A stretch of 64,000 nucleotides of DNA from Mortierella alpina. Its lineage: Eukaryota; Mortierellomycota; Mortierellomycetes; Mortierellales; Mortierellaceae. The position numbers were made by a program, and so were the translations under genes. Shown here in pieces: positions 35,613 to 46,437 of the stretch. Location of the stretch: NCBI GenBank assembly GCA_029449245.1, contig JANATF010000003.1:1364001-1428000 (forward strand), written 5' to 3'. A model generated the notes under the pieces. That model saw only the letters and a program-made list of their open reading frames with translations. It was not told the DNA's origin and searched no databases. Numbering within the stretch: position 1 is the stretch's first letter; every line of letters begins with the position of its first letter.

Positions 35613-37072
35613 AGCATAACTCTCGCATAACTTTCAAGCTGCCCATAAAGCGGAGTTTTGTCTCACAGTCACGAAACGCGAAAATAAGGGGATGCGGAAT
35701 GGTCAGTGCGGGTGTATAAGAGAAGGACGAAGAGGAGGAGAGCGAGGATAAGAGACAGGGGGAACAAAGCCTTGAGCACTGGCGCCGTCTTGGGAAAATA
35801 GTTTGGTGGGAAGAGTGAAAGGTGAGGGTGTGCGTTGCGTGTGTGCAGCAATGGATGGAGAAAGGGAGCAGAAGAGAACGAGAGGAACCTTTGGGTGTGA
35901 AATTTGGTCAGGTTATGTCATATCAACGCGGTACGATGCGCGTGGGGTTCACTTAGATCGCGTCCAATGGAACATGGGCGCCCAGACGCAGCCTTTTTGG
36001 CCGCACTTCTTGTATGTTGAAGAATGCTTTACACATTCTTTTATTCTTTTCGCACTTGCATATTCAGCATCAACAGGCTCCCACCTTCATGTAACGCTAC
36101 ATGCTTTATATGTTGTTAGACTCAACACCCCAGCCAGCACGAAGAGTTCTAACTATATTCGGTGAAGAACACGCCCACATCAAGGAAGCTATAACCTAGA
36201 GACAGCTGCCAAGTCCATTGGCGTCAACGGAGTACCGAGTAAGTATTACCAAATCATGCTGCCCCCGCGCACGAGGCGCTCACCTCATTTCGAAAGCTTG
36301 ACACCATCACTAATCGCGACCGTCAATTGCACCCTCTTGAAGACTTGGCGGTAGATATTGGAACGAATGGTGACGACCAACTCTTTGCGCACGCCCAGTC
36401 CGTAACGGCTGCCTTTTCAGCGTTTGAGGAGCTTGCAGTAGTTGACGTCCCGGATGATGCCACTAGTGAAGAGCACGACGTCAACCACAACTCTTTTTCA
36501 CCTTTACGCCGCACACAGCTCCAGAAACTGCAGGCCACACTTCACTCTAGGTATCAAGCCGAATGACCTCTGTGGACAGATGTTGATATTTTATTTCCTT
36601 TGAAGACCTGAGTGATGGGCAAAGGGAGAGCAGGACATTTACAGCGCTCACCACCCAATGATGATCATCGAGTCCAGCGAGGACGAGAGAACCCGGACTT
36701 CTCTGCAGTCCGTACAGATGTGGCTCGTGCAGCTGGCAACAGGGTACCTGGTTCGAATAAAGCATCACTGCTCGTGCGCTTGCATCGTGTGATATTGCCG
36801 AACTCATGAAGTAGACTTCGTCCTCACGTCCTTCCTTTGCTTCTCTGCTTCACCTGCTCCCTACACTCTGCTGCATCCTCGTCCCCTTTGCCACCTTCTC
36901 GCTTGCATCCCTATCAGTCTTTTCCTCTTAAGCAGTATCTCGCTGGATTTTCACGTCTTCAGCAGCATCGAGGTATACATACAGAGAGTTACCTGGAGAC
37001 TGGTAGGCGCCTTCGCCGAGTCTTCTTTTCTAAACCTCACAAACAACCTTGACGACAAACCCTGCTTAGATT
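35613..37072. other. Region upstream of the XPG-RuvC locus; unrecognised ORF
   Basis: A plus-strand frame from about 36300 to 36566 (LDTITNRDRQLHPLEDLAVD ... LHSRYQAE) has a coding-like composition and could be an exon, possibly preceded by one ending before a GTAAGT at 36239. No family is recognised and no join was proved. No terminal repeats bounding the downstream gene were found by eye. Confidence 0.3.
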
Positions 37073-38153
37073 ATGGGAGTTGCCGGAACGTTTCCGTTTC
37101 CACACAAGCACGGATATGAGGCGCAACGAGTTGCTCCGAACGACGTGCTAGGCCCTAAACACGTCGACCTATTGGCTCTGTTTTTTGGCGTCATTGCTTC
37201 AAGAGTCAGGACGTTGTTGGGCAGCCAGTACGGAAAGGAGTATTAGGATCTCCACATGGACAAACCAACGTCATCACCACCATCCTCCCTCCTGTCGCCC
37301 AATAACCTCGAGATCCTAGCAAAAGAAATCCACGAAAAGTTGAGAGCTGTCCTGCGCCCCGACGACAGCCTCCTACATGTGGATGGCCCCGACACGCACC
37401 AAAAAGCCGAACAACACAAGCTGCGGAGGACCAAGAAGGCCGACGAGGAACAGGACACGCTGCGACTGATTCAGACAGCCCAGACTCGGATCAGCAGAGC
37501 CGCGAAAAAGGACAGGGTCTATTCCTCCGACCGGACAAACATTGTGGCCTTGTCAAAAGCAGCAGCAGCCAAGTGGAGGGGACTCGGCAGTTCCACAATA
37601 TATTCGGAGCGGTTTGGTCCAGGAGCTGAGCAGGTTGGGTGGCAAGTACACTAGTGCCGAGATGAATGTGATACATGCATCATTCATCATCACACCCCTG
37701 GAGAACCTTTGTTCGTGATGTCTACAGATTCAGACTATGTGTTTCGCGGCGGCGGAGATGTTGTTTTGGTGCGCCAAAATGACAAGAACCGGGGCCGCTA
37801 CACGCTTTACGAGTGCAAGGACATACTCCGCAGGCTGGACATGACCTGAGAGCAGTGGCAGGCGTGGCCATATCAACCGCCAACGATTATAGCTCCATCA
37901 AAAGAGGATACGGGATCAACAAGAACTTCAACGCAATCACGGCCATCTGCCGGGGGCAACTTGCACTGGACGCAGTGGCAATCATCCACATTTACGCAAC
38001 CAGCATTGGCGAGGAAGTCAGCCGGTACGAGCACGCCATCGCTGTCTTTTGCTTCGACGAGGAGACGCCTGTGGAAGCGGACCCAGCCCAGTTGACCGAG
38101 GTGGACGACCATTACAGACGCATGGCGCTTGCGGTTGGAGCACAGCTGACCAG
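37073..38153 (+). other. XPG-N, XPG-I and H3TH module
   Basis: Met-Gly at the start is a hallmark of the FEN/XPG/EXO1 family, whose N-terminus threads into the active site. The series reads MGVAGTFPFPHKHGYE, then GPKHVDLLALFFGV (first metal Asp, residue 32) and LLHVDGPDTHQKAEQHKLRR (second Asp, ~residue 104, followed by the basic helix). After the second TAG come DECDTC (acidic pair position), VMSTDSDYVFRGGGD (XPG-I Asp pair), and after the frameshift STANDYSSIKRGYGINKNF (last Asp and helix-hairpin). Every metal-ligand position of the family can be pointed to. Known relatives cut 5' flaps or bubbles in DNA. Confidence 0.75.
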
Positions 38154-39795
38154 GTACATTTGGATAGATCTTTTCTGCTGCTAAATGTCGGATGCTGTCA
38201 TCGGTATTTGCCAACACCTTTGACTTTCTCTCACAATAGATATCGCAGGTGGTGAAAAGAACAAGGACGCCAAAGAACAAGGCCCCCGTTCAACCGCGCA
38301 GCACCGTAAGTCTCCACATTGATGTTATCGCTGTTGATGGTCTTCAAGGCGACTCTGTGTTTTAACCTTTGCTTGATTTGATATGCTAGTTACATGAGAT
38401 ATATGCCATATGTCAAGTACAAACCCCGCCCATTCCTCCGCCCCGGTGGTCCAGCACAGGCAGCTGGCGTCGACAACGCGGTAATGACAGAGGCAGATGA
38501 TGAAGAGGACAATGAAGAGGCAGAGGATGAGGACGAGGAGAACGACGATGACGAGGAAGAAGAAGAGGAGCAAGAGATCCAGGAGAGTGCTCAAATGGCT
38601 GCTGAGACCCAGGAAAGTGGAAGAGGGCACCAGTCGAAAACGACGAAGGCAAGCACTGTTGTAAGAGTAAGTAGCGATCAGACTTGTATTGACACACTCG
38701 AGTGACCCAACAATGGATGGAGGGAAAACTCATGTGCCATATATGATGCATACTTTTAGAGAGACCCTAAAAACAGGCAACGAGCGGCGACCGTTATCGA
38801 CAAGGCTCTCGCATTTAGATATGCACAAGTGTCTTTGGACTTTGGAACGCTGAAGCGTCATGTAGATGACTCCCTCAAGGTCTTCAGGACGTTGGACGAC
38901 TCCACCGTACCACTATCACCAGCTGAACAGGCGGTCGTGTCGCGTGAAGTCTTGGCAGCAATCAAAAGTATGGTGCAGCTCAAGACCGTTCTGGTTCGAC
39001 ATGGGCAAGATGCTCTATTCCTTTATGTTTGCAGCGTCATGCACCAGTTCCCGACTCTCTCCCCTGCGGATGTCACGGCCAGAAGGAACAGGCTTCAGCA
39101 CATGGCTGGCACCGAGAGAACGTTTTACCCTACCGTCCTAACCGATATACAGAACTGGAAGCAGTATGAACAATCCTCAAGCTCAGCACTCACGGTCAAA
39201 GCCTGTTCTCGACAGGTCGTCGAGGAATACCAAGCACAGTTCACAGCAAACCCTGTCGCGGATATGAAGAACAACTTGGCAACAGGTATCAGTGGATTTG
39301 TCCGCCAAATCGCCTCTCACCTTCAGGCTCAAATCATCACCCATTTCAGAAACATGATCCCGAAGCTCATTACAAAGGTATGCCATTGCCGCTGTATGGA
39401 TATTGCTGAGTTTCCGCCTCTGCTATGACTCTCTCTATCTATCTACCTTTATAGATTAAAGAGGAGAACTTTGAGTGGGCCTCTGGAGTTGGACGAGACC
39501 TTTTGACATCAATTGCGGATGGTGATTTCTCTCGATACGACCTGGTGTCAAGTTTCTTCCTCCTCAACAGCAATCTTCCACCCAGCTCGCAGGTCCAGTT
39601 CTTTCCGGCATCAGGATACAAGGACCAATTTACGCACATCCCAGAAGCCGACTTGGTGGCTGCGATCCTTAGGAGGAGACCGCCTGAGCACGAGGATACG
39701 AGGAAGACGCTTGTAACGTCCTTCGGAACATCAACGGCGGCGTAAGCACATGCTCATTTATTTCCAGGTGACATCACGCGCAGGATATTTTGTAG

Positions 39796-41033
39796 TGTGA
39801 AGTCCAGCTACACCAAAGGCCTTGGCTCCGTATCACCCTTTACACTCAAGTGTGTCGTGCAACTCGAAGACTGTGACAAGGCCCTATTTCTGGACAAGGC
39901 TAAAGCCATCGACATGGCCACCATTGTCGACAATGACTACATCAAGATGTTGAGAGAGTTTGAGGAGTTGATCAAGAAGGGTCTCAAGTTACCGGCCGAG
40001 AACAAGGCTATGCCCCCGGAAAATCGCCGACACGCCTTAACAGGCACAATTGTGACCGACGGGCTCTATTTACAAGCTCCAGCCTACAAGCTCACAGCCA
40101 GGAAGCCATTCAAGAGCAAGAAATTCAAATCTGGGCTACCCATACGGAGTCAGGTCGGTTATATGGCAACCAGACTGCCCACGCAAGAAGACGTGCATGA
40201 AGCGTTTGGGGCCAGTGACGTTGTTGTGGCCGCGATCGACCCTGGTATTTGCAAGACGGCAGCGGTCTCCATAGTGAATTCAGCATCGCCTGCCTCGGCG
40301 CAGCGCCTCGGCGCAGCGCCTCACCATCCCAAGGACAGCAAACACCACAGCAACGAAGCGATTCATGAAGATATGGAACGACTAAAGACCCGTCAGGGAG
40401 TGCAGGATCTGAAAGAACCATTACGGCTCTCAAGTTTGAACAACAGCTGGATGACGGACACTACTGAACTACATTCAGAGAGACCGTGAAAGACCATATC
40501 AAATCGTCCGCCAAAGTGGAAGCAAAGCTGATGGGCTTTTATGGCAGCGAAAAGTTCAAAGCTATGACATGGGACAGGAAGCGAGCTGCCAAGGCTGAGC
40601 TAACGCGCGGTATTGATCGCTTGATCCACATTGTCAAGGATCCGCCTGGCACCAAGCCTTTTATTGCAATGGGTGACGGCAAGTTTGGCATGAAGCGCGA
40701 GCCAACGTTTAGCGATAAGTTTGCCAAGACTCTCTACACCAGAGTAAGTATACATGTATATACCTTGTCAGAGCAACAGTGCAACTGTGTGCCCAGAAAA
40801 ATCTAACCGTTGCTATGATAATGCCGAAGTCCCAAGGCGCTGGGGTGAGGATGCATTACATATCCGAATTCAGGACGTCGATGCTTTGTTGCCGATGCAA
40901 GTCGAAGACGGTCAAGAAGGGTTGCCAGGTCTTATGCAGAGTCGGTTGTCAGGGCGCGAAGCGGGACAGGGACGACAATGCGTCCCAGAACATGGCCAAT
41001 TCGACTCATCACTATATCGACAACTTGGAGTAG
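39796..41033 (+). other. Fanzor/TnpB-like RuvC and zinc-ribbon module
   Basis: RuvC-I is VVAAIDPGICKTAAV (Asp codon 40238-40240). After a frameshift and a TGA the chain resumes with FRETVKDHIKS..GFYGSEKF, then IAMGDGKFG, matching the GD strand that precedes RuvC-II in Fanzors. RuvC-II is YISEFRTSMLCC (Glu codon 40866-40868). The zinc ribbon is CCRCKSK...GCQVLCRVGC. RuvC-III is KRDRDDNASQNM (Asp codon 40971-40973). The order DPG, GD, E(F/Y)RTS, C-x2-C, RDxNA is that of TnpB, Cas12 and Fanzor enzymes. All three catalytic acids are present despite the breaks. Confidence 0.8.
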
Positions 41034-41299
41034 CCTACAGAGTTCCAGCGACCCCCTCGACCCCTCGCCGCCAACTAGTCGCCTCTTTTTTTTTTTTTAC
41101 AAGTACCAACAGCACGCTTTGTTATATCGACATTTGGTATGGCCTTCGGGTAAGTATTTTGAGATGGTGCCACAAGTGGAGGTCAATTATAAGCCTCTTT
41201 GGCTATTTCCAGGTGCTGCCAAACGCGATTTTTAGGGTCGATGTATTTTGATTCTTTGCTTTGCATTACTCCGGTTTGCATCAACACGGAGCACCATCC
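41034..41299 (+). other. Short gap between Fanzor-like end and PSF3
   Basis: 266 bp with a 12-T tract at about 41086-41097. It must hold the PSF3 promoter. In intact Fanzor/TnpB loci the guide RNA overlaps or follows the 3' end of the ORF, so this is where one would be expected; no fold was established. Confidence 0.35.
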
Positions 41300-42551
41300 A
41301 TGGAAGACTACTATGACATTGATTCTATTCTGGCAGAGGACCAGGTGCCGTACTTCTTGCAGCTTTACTTCAGTCCACACGTTTGCTCCTGTCATTTTCT
41401 TCAAAGTCCTCATTTACCTTCGATGCCTGGCACCTCTGCATTCATCATAGAACATCAAATGTGTATTTCAAAAAAACATACCCGGCTTAGCCTGGCTAGA
41501 GGGCGGACATGACGATATGGTCAGTGGCAAGAAGCAGGCGTATATTGAAAGCGACTAGCAAACTCTTTATTATTGCAGCGTTGACGGTACATCCACTCAA
41601 TGCGGCACTTTCTTGCGCATCCTGTTTTTTTCGAACCTTTTGTCAATAGCTGAAGGCAGGGTCAAGGATCGACATACCGTTTTGGCTTGCAAGGGAGATT
41701 GTTGACCAGTAATGAATCCCAGAGATCAATTGCTTTTTCTCGTCCGCTGCTCGGGAAGATGCTTGAACGATATGTATCCAATCTTCACCTTCTAAAATGG
41801 CCTCTTTTTTTTCGCTTTGTAGCCCTGAGGGTACTGTTCCGATGGATATTGAGACACCAGAATTCTATGGACCCAAAGTGAGGAATGGCCTTCGAGCCGA
41901 AGCCACTGTTGTGGATCTGCCAAAACTCTGCCCGAATTTCTTCCGCTTTGGAACCCACTTTTTGCAGTTGTAGGTTAAAAATTACCTCGTCAGTTTTATC
42001 AGACCAAAGGATAGCATTGAGCATGACGAAGCAAGGAGAAAAACTGAGAAAAGACCGTGCACTCACCTTTTTATGGCTGTCATTGCATAGAATTGAAGAT
42101 AACAAACTGGCTAAAGTCTTGGAAGAGGTAGGATGGCGAGCATCTTGAATACTCGTCCATGCGCGATGCAACTTGAATCAAATGAGTCAAATACTGACAG
42201 AAGGCGCTATATTTGATGTTATTCAGGCCTTCAAGGCACGGTTACAACGAACAATGGATCACACTCAATCCGGGGGGAATAGCAACTCGACAGAATACTT
42301 AAATCGACTGGATGAGACAGAACGAGAATGTAAGACAGGGAACAATCGAGTTTTTCTCTGGAAAAGCAATCGCCTTGCTGGAGCAAACGCGCTAATCTAT
42401 ATACTTTTTCTCTCTGTACCCTTTCAACCGTTGACTAGTGTATAAAGCAGGAATGGAAAGTAGCGCTTCGATCCATCAGTGGAATCAGCAGTCCTTTGGA
42501 AGGATACGATCTGCAAGCGAGGTACTCCTGAAGAGGAAAGCCGGCATGTAA
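41300..42551 (+). CDS. PSF3: GINS complex subunit Psf3
   Basis: GINS joins Cdc45 and Mcm2-7 in the replicative CMG helicase. The ATG at 41300 opens MEDYYDIDSILAEDQ, the Psf3 N-terminal signature. Later exons carry LKAGSRIDIPFWLAREIVDQ (about 41649-41710), ETPEFYGPKVRNGLRAEA and VVDLPKLCPNFFRFGTHFL (41825-41972), RIEDNKLAKVLEE (about 42091-42128), AFKARLQRTMDHT...LDETERE (42226-42330), and the C-terminal YKAGMESSASIHQWNQQS ending at the TAA 42549-42551. All lie in conserved Psf3 order. The exon joining the N-terminus to LKAGS was not settled; the frame changes between 41345 and 41640. Length about 200 residues, as usual. Confidence 0.87.
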
Positions 42552-43035
42552 TCGTGTGGTGTACAGAAACGCCAGGCAACCAGAGTTTTGATGACCGCAG
42601 CAGTCCAAGAAATGCGTGCGCTCACTTGTAAAATACACAATCATAATTATGTACATCTGCTAAAGCTTTTATAATATTTTTTCTACCAGTTTGCTGAACG
42701 ACGCCACGCAAATAAAACATGCGGCGCGCACAGCCATGGGGATAATTGGGTAGCGCAATAAATGAAGTATCGCACATAATCTCTACGATCGTCATTACTC
42801 GGGAGTCAGATCGTTATTGAGCACGAGGCTTCGGTCATAATTATCGTCTTGCCTTGGAAAAATCTCCACTTCATGCGCGTCCAAAAAAGATGCCCGCCTA
42901 ATTTAGACCAGAAAAGGAAATTTAATTTCCAATCAAAAGTGATGTCATTGGTCTGGAAATAAGGTAATTAATAACTGTTCATAAGCCTTGATTCGGCAAA
43001 AGAAACAAGTCACAATAGCCTTTTCTGATTGGTCA
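42552..43035. other. Intergenic between PSF3 and tRNA-Ala
   Basis: AT-rich, no gene seen. Confidence 0.5.
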
Positions 43036-43108
43036 GGGGTTGTAGCTCAGTTGGTAGAGCGCACGCTTCGCATGCGTGAGGCCTGGAGTTCGACTCTCCA
43101 CTGCTCCA
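43036..43108 (+). tRNA. tRNA-Ala (anticodon CGC)
   Basis: A 73-nt cloverleaf: acceptor GGGGTTG with CTGCTCC (two G-U pairs, one mismatch), D arm GCTC/GAGC with AGTTGGTA loop, anticodon stem CACGC/GCGTG with loop TTCGCAT (anticodon CGC), T arm TGGAG/CTCCA with loop TTCGACT, discriminator A. The B box GAGTTCGACTC is canonical. No intron. TTTTT at 43111-43115 is the Pol III terminator. Confidence 0.95.
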
Positions 43109-43115
43109 GCTTTTT

Positions 43116-44785
43116 GCCACTGACGGTATCAAGGATTGGATTTTTGTCATTGACAGCTTTACCAATATCGCCTTCCTAACTTTTGGGGACTCATGGAGGC
43201 GTTTGGAGTGTCGTAGGAGCAAATTTTTTCTTACCAGCTCCGCTTGTTTGCTGCAGGTTTTATTTTTGTAGACCAGCGCGTCACATATGATCGACATAGA
43301 CGCATTGGACACGAGCCCTTGAAACCATGCGGCAAGTCACTACTATTGATTTTTTTTCCTTCCCTCTTCACCCCACACCCACACCCGCACCCATACCCCC
43401 GCCACAATGCACAACGCATGCTATCCACACACTGCCCAAGTCAGAATAGTTCCACGCCCCTGCTCCCAGCTCTTAAAACCTGGTCCTTTTACAGTATTTG
43501 TCTCAGGTTGAGTATTCCATGGTTTTGGCGTTTCGCGTCAATGGGTCAACAAAAAGAAAGAATCCCAACACTCCCTTGACCTTTCCCGAACACAATGGCA
43601 ACAATGCATATCACGTTGGTCAAAAGCGACACTCTTTCTTACTCACGCTTCTCATTTATTTATTGTTTTCCCATGCGCTAGAGTTGTCGGAACCCTAAAT
43701 AGGCACTACCTCTCGTCTCCCTATAGGGTGCCTCAATATGCGCGTATCGATGCACCGCTAACTGGAAAGGCCTCGGTGTTGGCCCTCTGTCGCTGATGGA
43801 GGTGCCATTAAATGAACTCGCAAAAGAGCAACACCAGAGTGTCCAGAGCTGTTGGGCGTCACGATAAAGGCAAAGCCCACGGACCAATACTTGTGCGGCA
43901 AACCCCAAAAAAGGTAATGCGTGTATGATTGAGGTCGTCTGCCACTCGGATGCCTCATCAGAAAAGTTCAATACAACCTACGCGTTTGTTTTCTTTTCGC
44001 AAAAGGGTGCCGCGGCGAGTGAGAAGGCGTGAAGCCACCAAGGCCACTCAGACCACTCAGGCCAAGGCAGGCCGTGCCCCACGCCCCGGGTGCTGGCCAA
44101 AATGGAAGGTGGCCGGTAGAGGACGAGAGAAGGGCTCAAGAGGTAAGCTGTCCCCTTGATACTCTACCACCGCTGAGGCTGCTGGCTGAGGGTTGAAAAA
44201 ATGTCCTCAGTACACTGAAGGGATAGAGCCAGCCATCACTGTGGCCCAATTGTTGTGCGTTGGGTGTGAATGTAAGCACTTGTGAGATTAGAAATATAAC
44301 TATGGACTTGTGAGATACAGCTAGCGACATGAGATCGGCATTGGATGCAGCATCAAGACTGGGGTGTCTGCAATCATGTTCAATCTCTGTGAACTCATTT
44401 CTGCTATCGCATTGGTTGATTTTTGTTTTTGGTGTTGTCGAGTGATGTAAAGTGGATGGCACTCTGAGTGAACTTCAAAAACGTTGCGCACTTGAATGCA
44501 TTGTATCACCTCGTGACTATGTAGCAGCTCAGGCCAGATCGTGGCCACAGACTAGACTACATGTAGTCGATGTTGGTCACTTACCACAACATGCAGGGGA
44601 AGGGAGGGGGGTCTGTTTGAGCTCTGCAGCTCCTCTTTCTCCGAAAACGTTAAGTGTGGAGATTGAAAATGAAATGGCAAAAATGCCCGTACAGTACTCC
44701 ACTATACGGCAATATGTATAGAGTTGTGCCTGGGATTAGGAACGAAACGATATGAAATGATAGACGCTGCAGACCCTGTACTGTA
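43116..44785. other. Intergenic, no confident gene
   Basis: Several frames of 60-110 codons on both strands, including a basic one at 43929-44159 (VPRRVRRREATKATQTT), suggest eroded or unrecognised exons, but none was tied to a family or to a consistent splice chain. Confidence 0.35.
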
Positions 44786-45076
44786 CAGTGCCCAACAGAA
44801 AGTATTTCTCAAAAAAATAATTGAACCCCTTTCAACATAGGAAATTACTATGTTTTTTTTTTTGGGAGCTTGCACCAGTACTTTACATTATGAAAGGTCG
44901 GCCATGAACTTAGAGAAGGTGCCCGCAACCTTAAGAGAAAAAGACAGGGCGGTCAGCATTGCGTATAGAGAAATTGTTTACTTGCATCTCGCCATGCCAA
45001 TCTGATCAACTTCAATTAGGAAGCTGAATCTCAACCACATTCCAGGGGGAGGGTAGGTGAGAGGAACTTCACCAGC
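44786..45076. repeat. Left terminal inverted repeat of the Tc1 element
   Basis: 291 bp, starting CAGTGCCCAACAGAAAG and ending GAGGAACTTCACCAGC. It overlaps the transposase stop codon (45069-45071). Confidence 0.93.
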
Positions 45077-46088
45077 GGGTGCTGCCTCCTCCCGCCTTGA
45101 TAACAGCCTTAATCCTATCTGGCATCGACTGCACTAATGTAGCTATTCTATCCTGGGGTACCGCATCCCAGACTTCCTTCACCGCTTGCCACATCTCGTC
45201 CTTGTTATTCGGCCGTATTTTGTTTTGAACTTCATCTTTGCCATGTTTCCACAGATTCTCGATCGGGTTGAGGTCCGGCGATTGTGCTGGCCACTGAAGC
45301 TTGGTCATACCTCGCAGCTCTCTCCACAGCTTCGAGATGGTGGCCCTGTGAATGGGGGCGCCGTCTTCCATAAGAATCGGAGGGACCTTATCTCGATGCG
45401 AAAAATAGTAACTCTCTAGCTCCTTTTCGTATACAATGTCGACGAAGTCGGCCGCCGATCGTTTACCAGGTGGCATCAGAATAAGATTACTCTTGGTAGT
45501 TGCTGTGAAGGCTCCCCAGACCATCACAGACGTCCTTCCAGACTTGAAGGTAGAGGCCAGACAATCCTGGTCATATTTCTCATACCACCGGCGCCAAACA
45601 CGAACTTGCCGGGAGTTCTTGCCGATCTCGAATGAGGACTCGTCTGTCCATATAACGCGGCTCCAATCATCGACGGTCCAGTGTTGATGAGCAATGGCGA
45701 AGGCTAGACGTGCCTCCCTATGAGCCTTGCTGAGGAACGGCTTTTTGGGCGCAATGCGGCTCCAGAAGTCCAGTTCGTGAATTTCTTTCCGGAGAGTGGC
45801 GATGCTGACTTGTGTGGCCATGTTGGATTTTATCTCAGCCAGTGGGATGCGTCTATTGCTGAGCAGCGTTCGCTTCAGGGCCCTTTGGTCCCGTTCTTTG
45901 AACACTGTTGGGCGTCCTGATCGGGGCTGATTTGCAACGGTGCCTGTTGTCACCTTCTTTTTCATAATGGCTGAAACCGTGGTGTGGTGTATGTTGTAGG
46001 TCGCCGCGATTTCTTTCACCTTCACTCCACAAGCACGTAGCGTTACGATTTCAGCGCGTTCCTCGATAGTGAGCTCTCTTGTCTTCAT
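45069..46088 (-). CDS. Tc1-family DD34E transposase
   Basis: The ATG at 46088 (MKTRELTIEERAEIVTLRA) starts a paired HTH DNA-binding region (residues ~7-110; GRPTVFKERDQRALKR is the GRPR-like linker and second HTH). The DDE domain shows WTDESSFEI (first Asp), ILMEDGAPIHRA (second Asp) and LNPIENLWK (Glu), with 34 residues between the last two, hence DD34E. 339 residues, full length, no stops. The frame is open further upstream to 46163 but without an ATG. It binds the TIRs and performs cut-and-paste at TA sites in the nucleus. The last codons lie within the left TIR. Confidence 0.95.
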   Translation of the reverse strand: MKTRELTIEERAEIVTLRACGVKVKEIAATYNIHHTTVSAIMKKKVTTGTVANQPRSGRPTVFKERDQRALKRTLLSNRRIPLAEIKSNMATQVSIATLRKEIHELDFWSRIAPKKPFLSKAHREARLAFAIAHQHWTVDDWSRVIWTDESSFEIGKNSRQVRVWRRWYEKYDQDCLASTFKSGRTSVMVWGAFTATTKSNLILMPPGKRSAADFVDIVYEKELESYYFSHRDKVPPILMEDGAPIHRATISKLWRELRGMTKLQWPAQSPDLNPIENLWKHGKDEVQNKIRPNNKDEMWQAVKEVWDAVPQDRIATLVQSMPDRIKAVIKAGGGSTRW

Positions 46089-46143
46089 AGTGAGTGTTGG
46101 TATGAGAATCGTGAAGATGAGTGCGAGATGAAGCAGTGAATCT

Positions 46144-46435
46144 GCTGGTGAAGTTCCTCTCACCTACCCTCCCCCTGGAATGTGGTTGAGATTCAGCTTC
46201 CTAATTGAAGTTGATCAGATTGGCATGGCGAGATGCAAGTAAACAATTTCTCTATACGCAATGCTGACCGCCCTGTCTTTTTCTCTTAAGGTTGCGGGCA
46301 CCTTCTCTAAGTTCATGGCCGACCTTTCATAATGTAAAGTACTGGTGCAAGCTCCCAAAAAAAAAAAACATAGTAATTTCCTATGTTGAAAGGGGTTCAA
46401 TTATTTTTTTGAGAAATACTTTCTGTTGGGCACTG
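46144..46435. repeat. Right terminal inverted repeat of the Tc1 element
   Basis: 292 bp, the inverse of the left repeat; it contains one extra A in the A12 run. It lies upstream of the transposase start and so carries its promoter. Confidence 0.93.
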
Positions 46436-46437
46436 TA

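Larger units (their letters stand above)
37073..41033 (+). pseudogene. XPG/FEN-like nuclease fused to Fanzor/TnpB-like RuvC nuclease, broken
   Basis: One frame-linked coding series of roughly 1200 codons. It opens with the MG start and flap-nuclease domain, passes an acidic linker (about 38490-38575) and a ~500-residue middle region, and ends in a RuvC nuclease with zinc ribbon. Exons with matching phases: to 38153, 38240-38305, 38390-38666, 38760-39377, 39455-39741 and 39796 onward. Lesions: TAG 37244-37246, TAG 37652-37654, a frameshift near 37813-37846, TGA 38253-38255, a frameshift near 40410-40420, TGA 40465-40467, and a frame offset at 40743-40770. This copy cannot make the full protein. 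Fanzors are eukaryotic RNA-guided nucleases related to TnpB; the XPG fusion is what I infer from phase continuity. Two adjacent genes are the alternative. Confidence 0.7.
44786..46435 (-). mobile_element. Complete Tc1-type DNA transposon
   Basis: 1650 bp bounded by CAGTGCCCAACAG...CTGTTGGGCACTG and flanked by TA on both sides (44784-44785 and 46436-46437), the Tc1/mariner target duplication. The terminal inverted repeats are 291 and 292 bp, identical by eye except for one base in a T/A homopolymer (11 against 12). It contains one intact DD34E transposase gene. Near-perfect repeats and an open ORF indicate a recent insertion and an element that may still be autonomous. Confidence 0.95.

Noticed and set aside
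37813-38184. Independent 123-codon gene beginning in the XPG region
   Set aside because: It has no ATG start and continues the XPG-I/H3TH domain after a frameshift.
40779-41033. Stand-alone zinc-ribbon protein
   Set aside because: It is the RuvC-II/zinc-ribbon/RuvC-III end of the Fanzor-like series, displaced by a frame offset.
43560-44160. Possible small ribosomal-protein-like exons (basic frames)
   Set aside because: No consistent splice chain and no family motif held up.
46089-46163. Transposase frame extended to 46163
   Set aside because: No ATG there; the family-like start MKTRELTIEERAE is at 46088.
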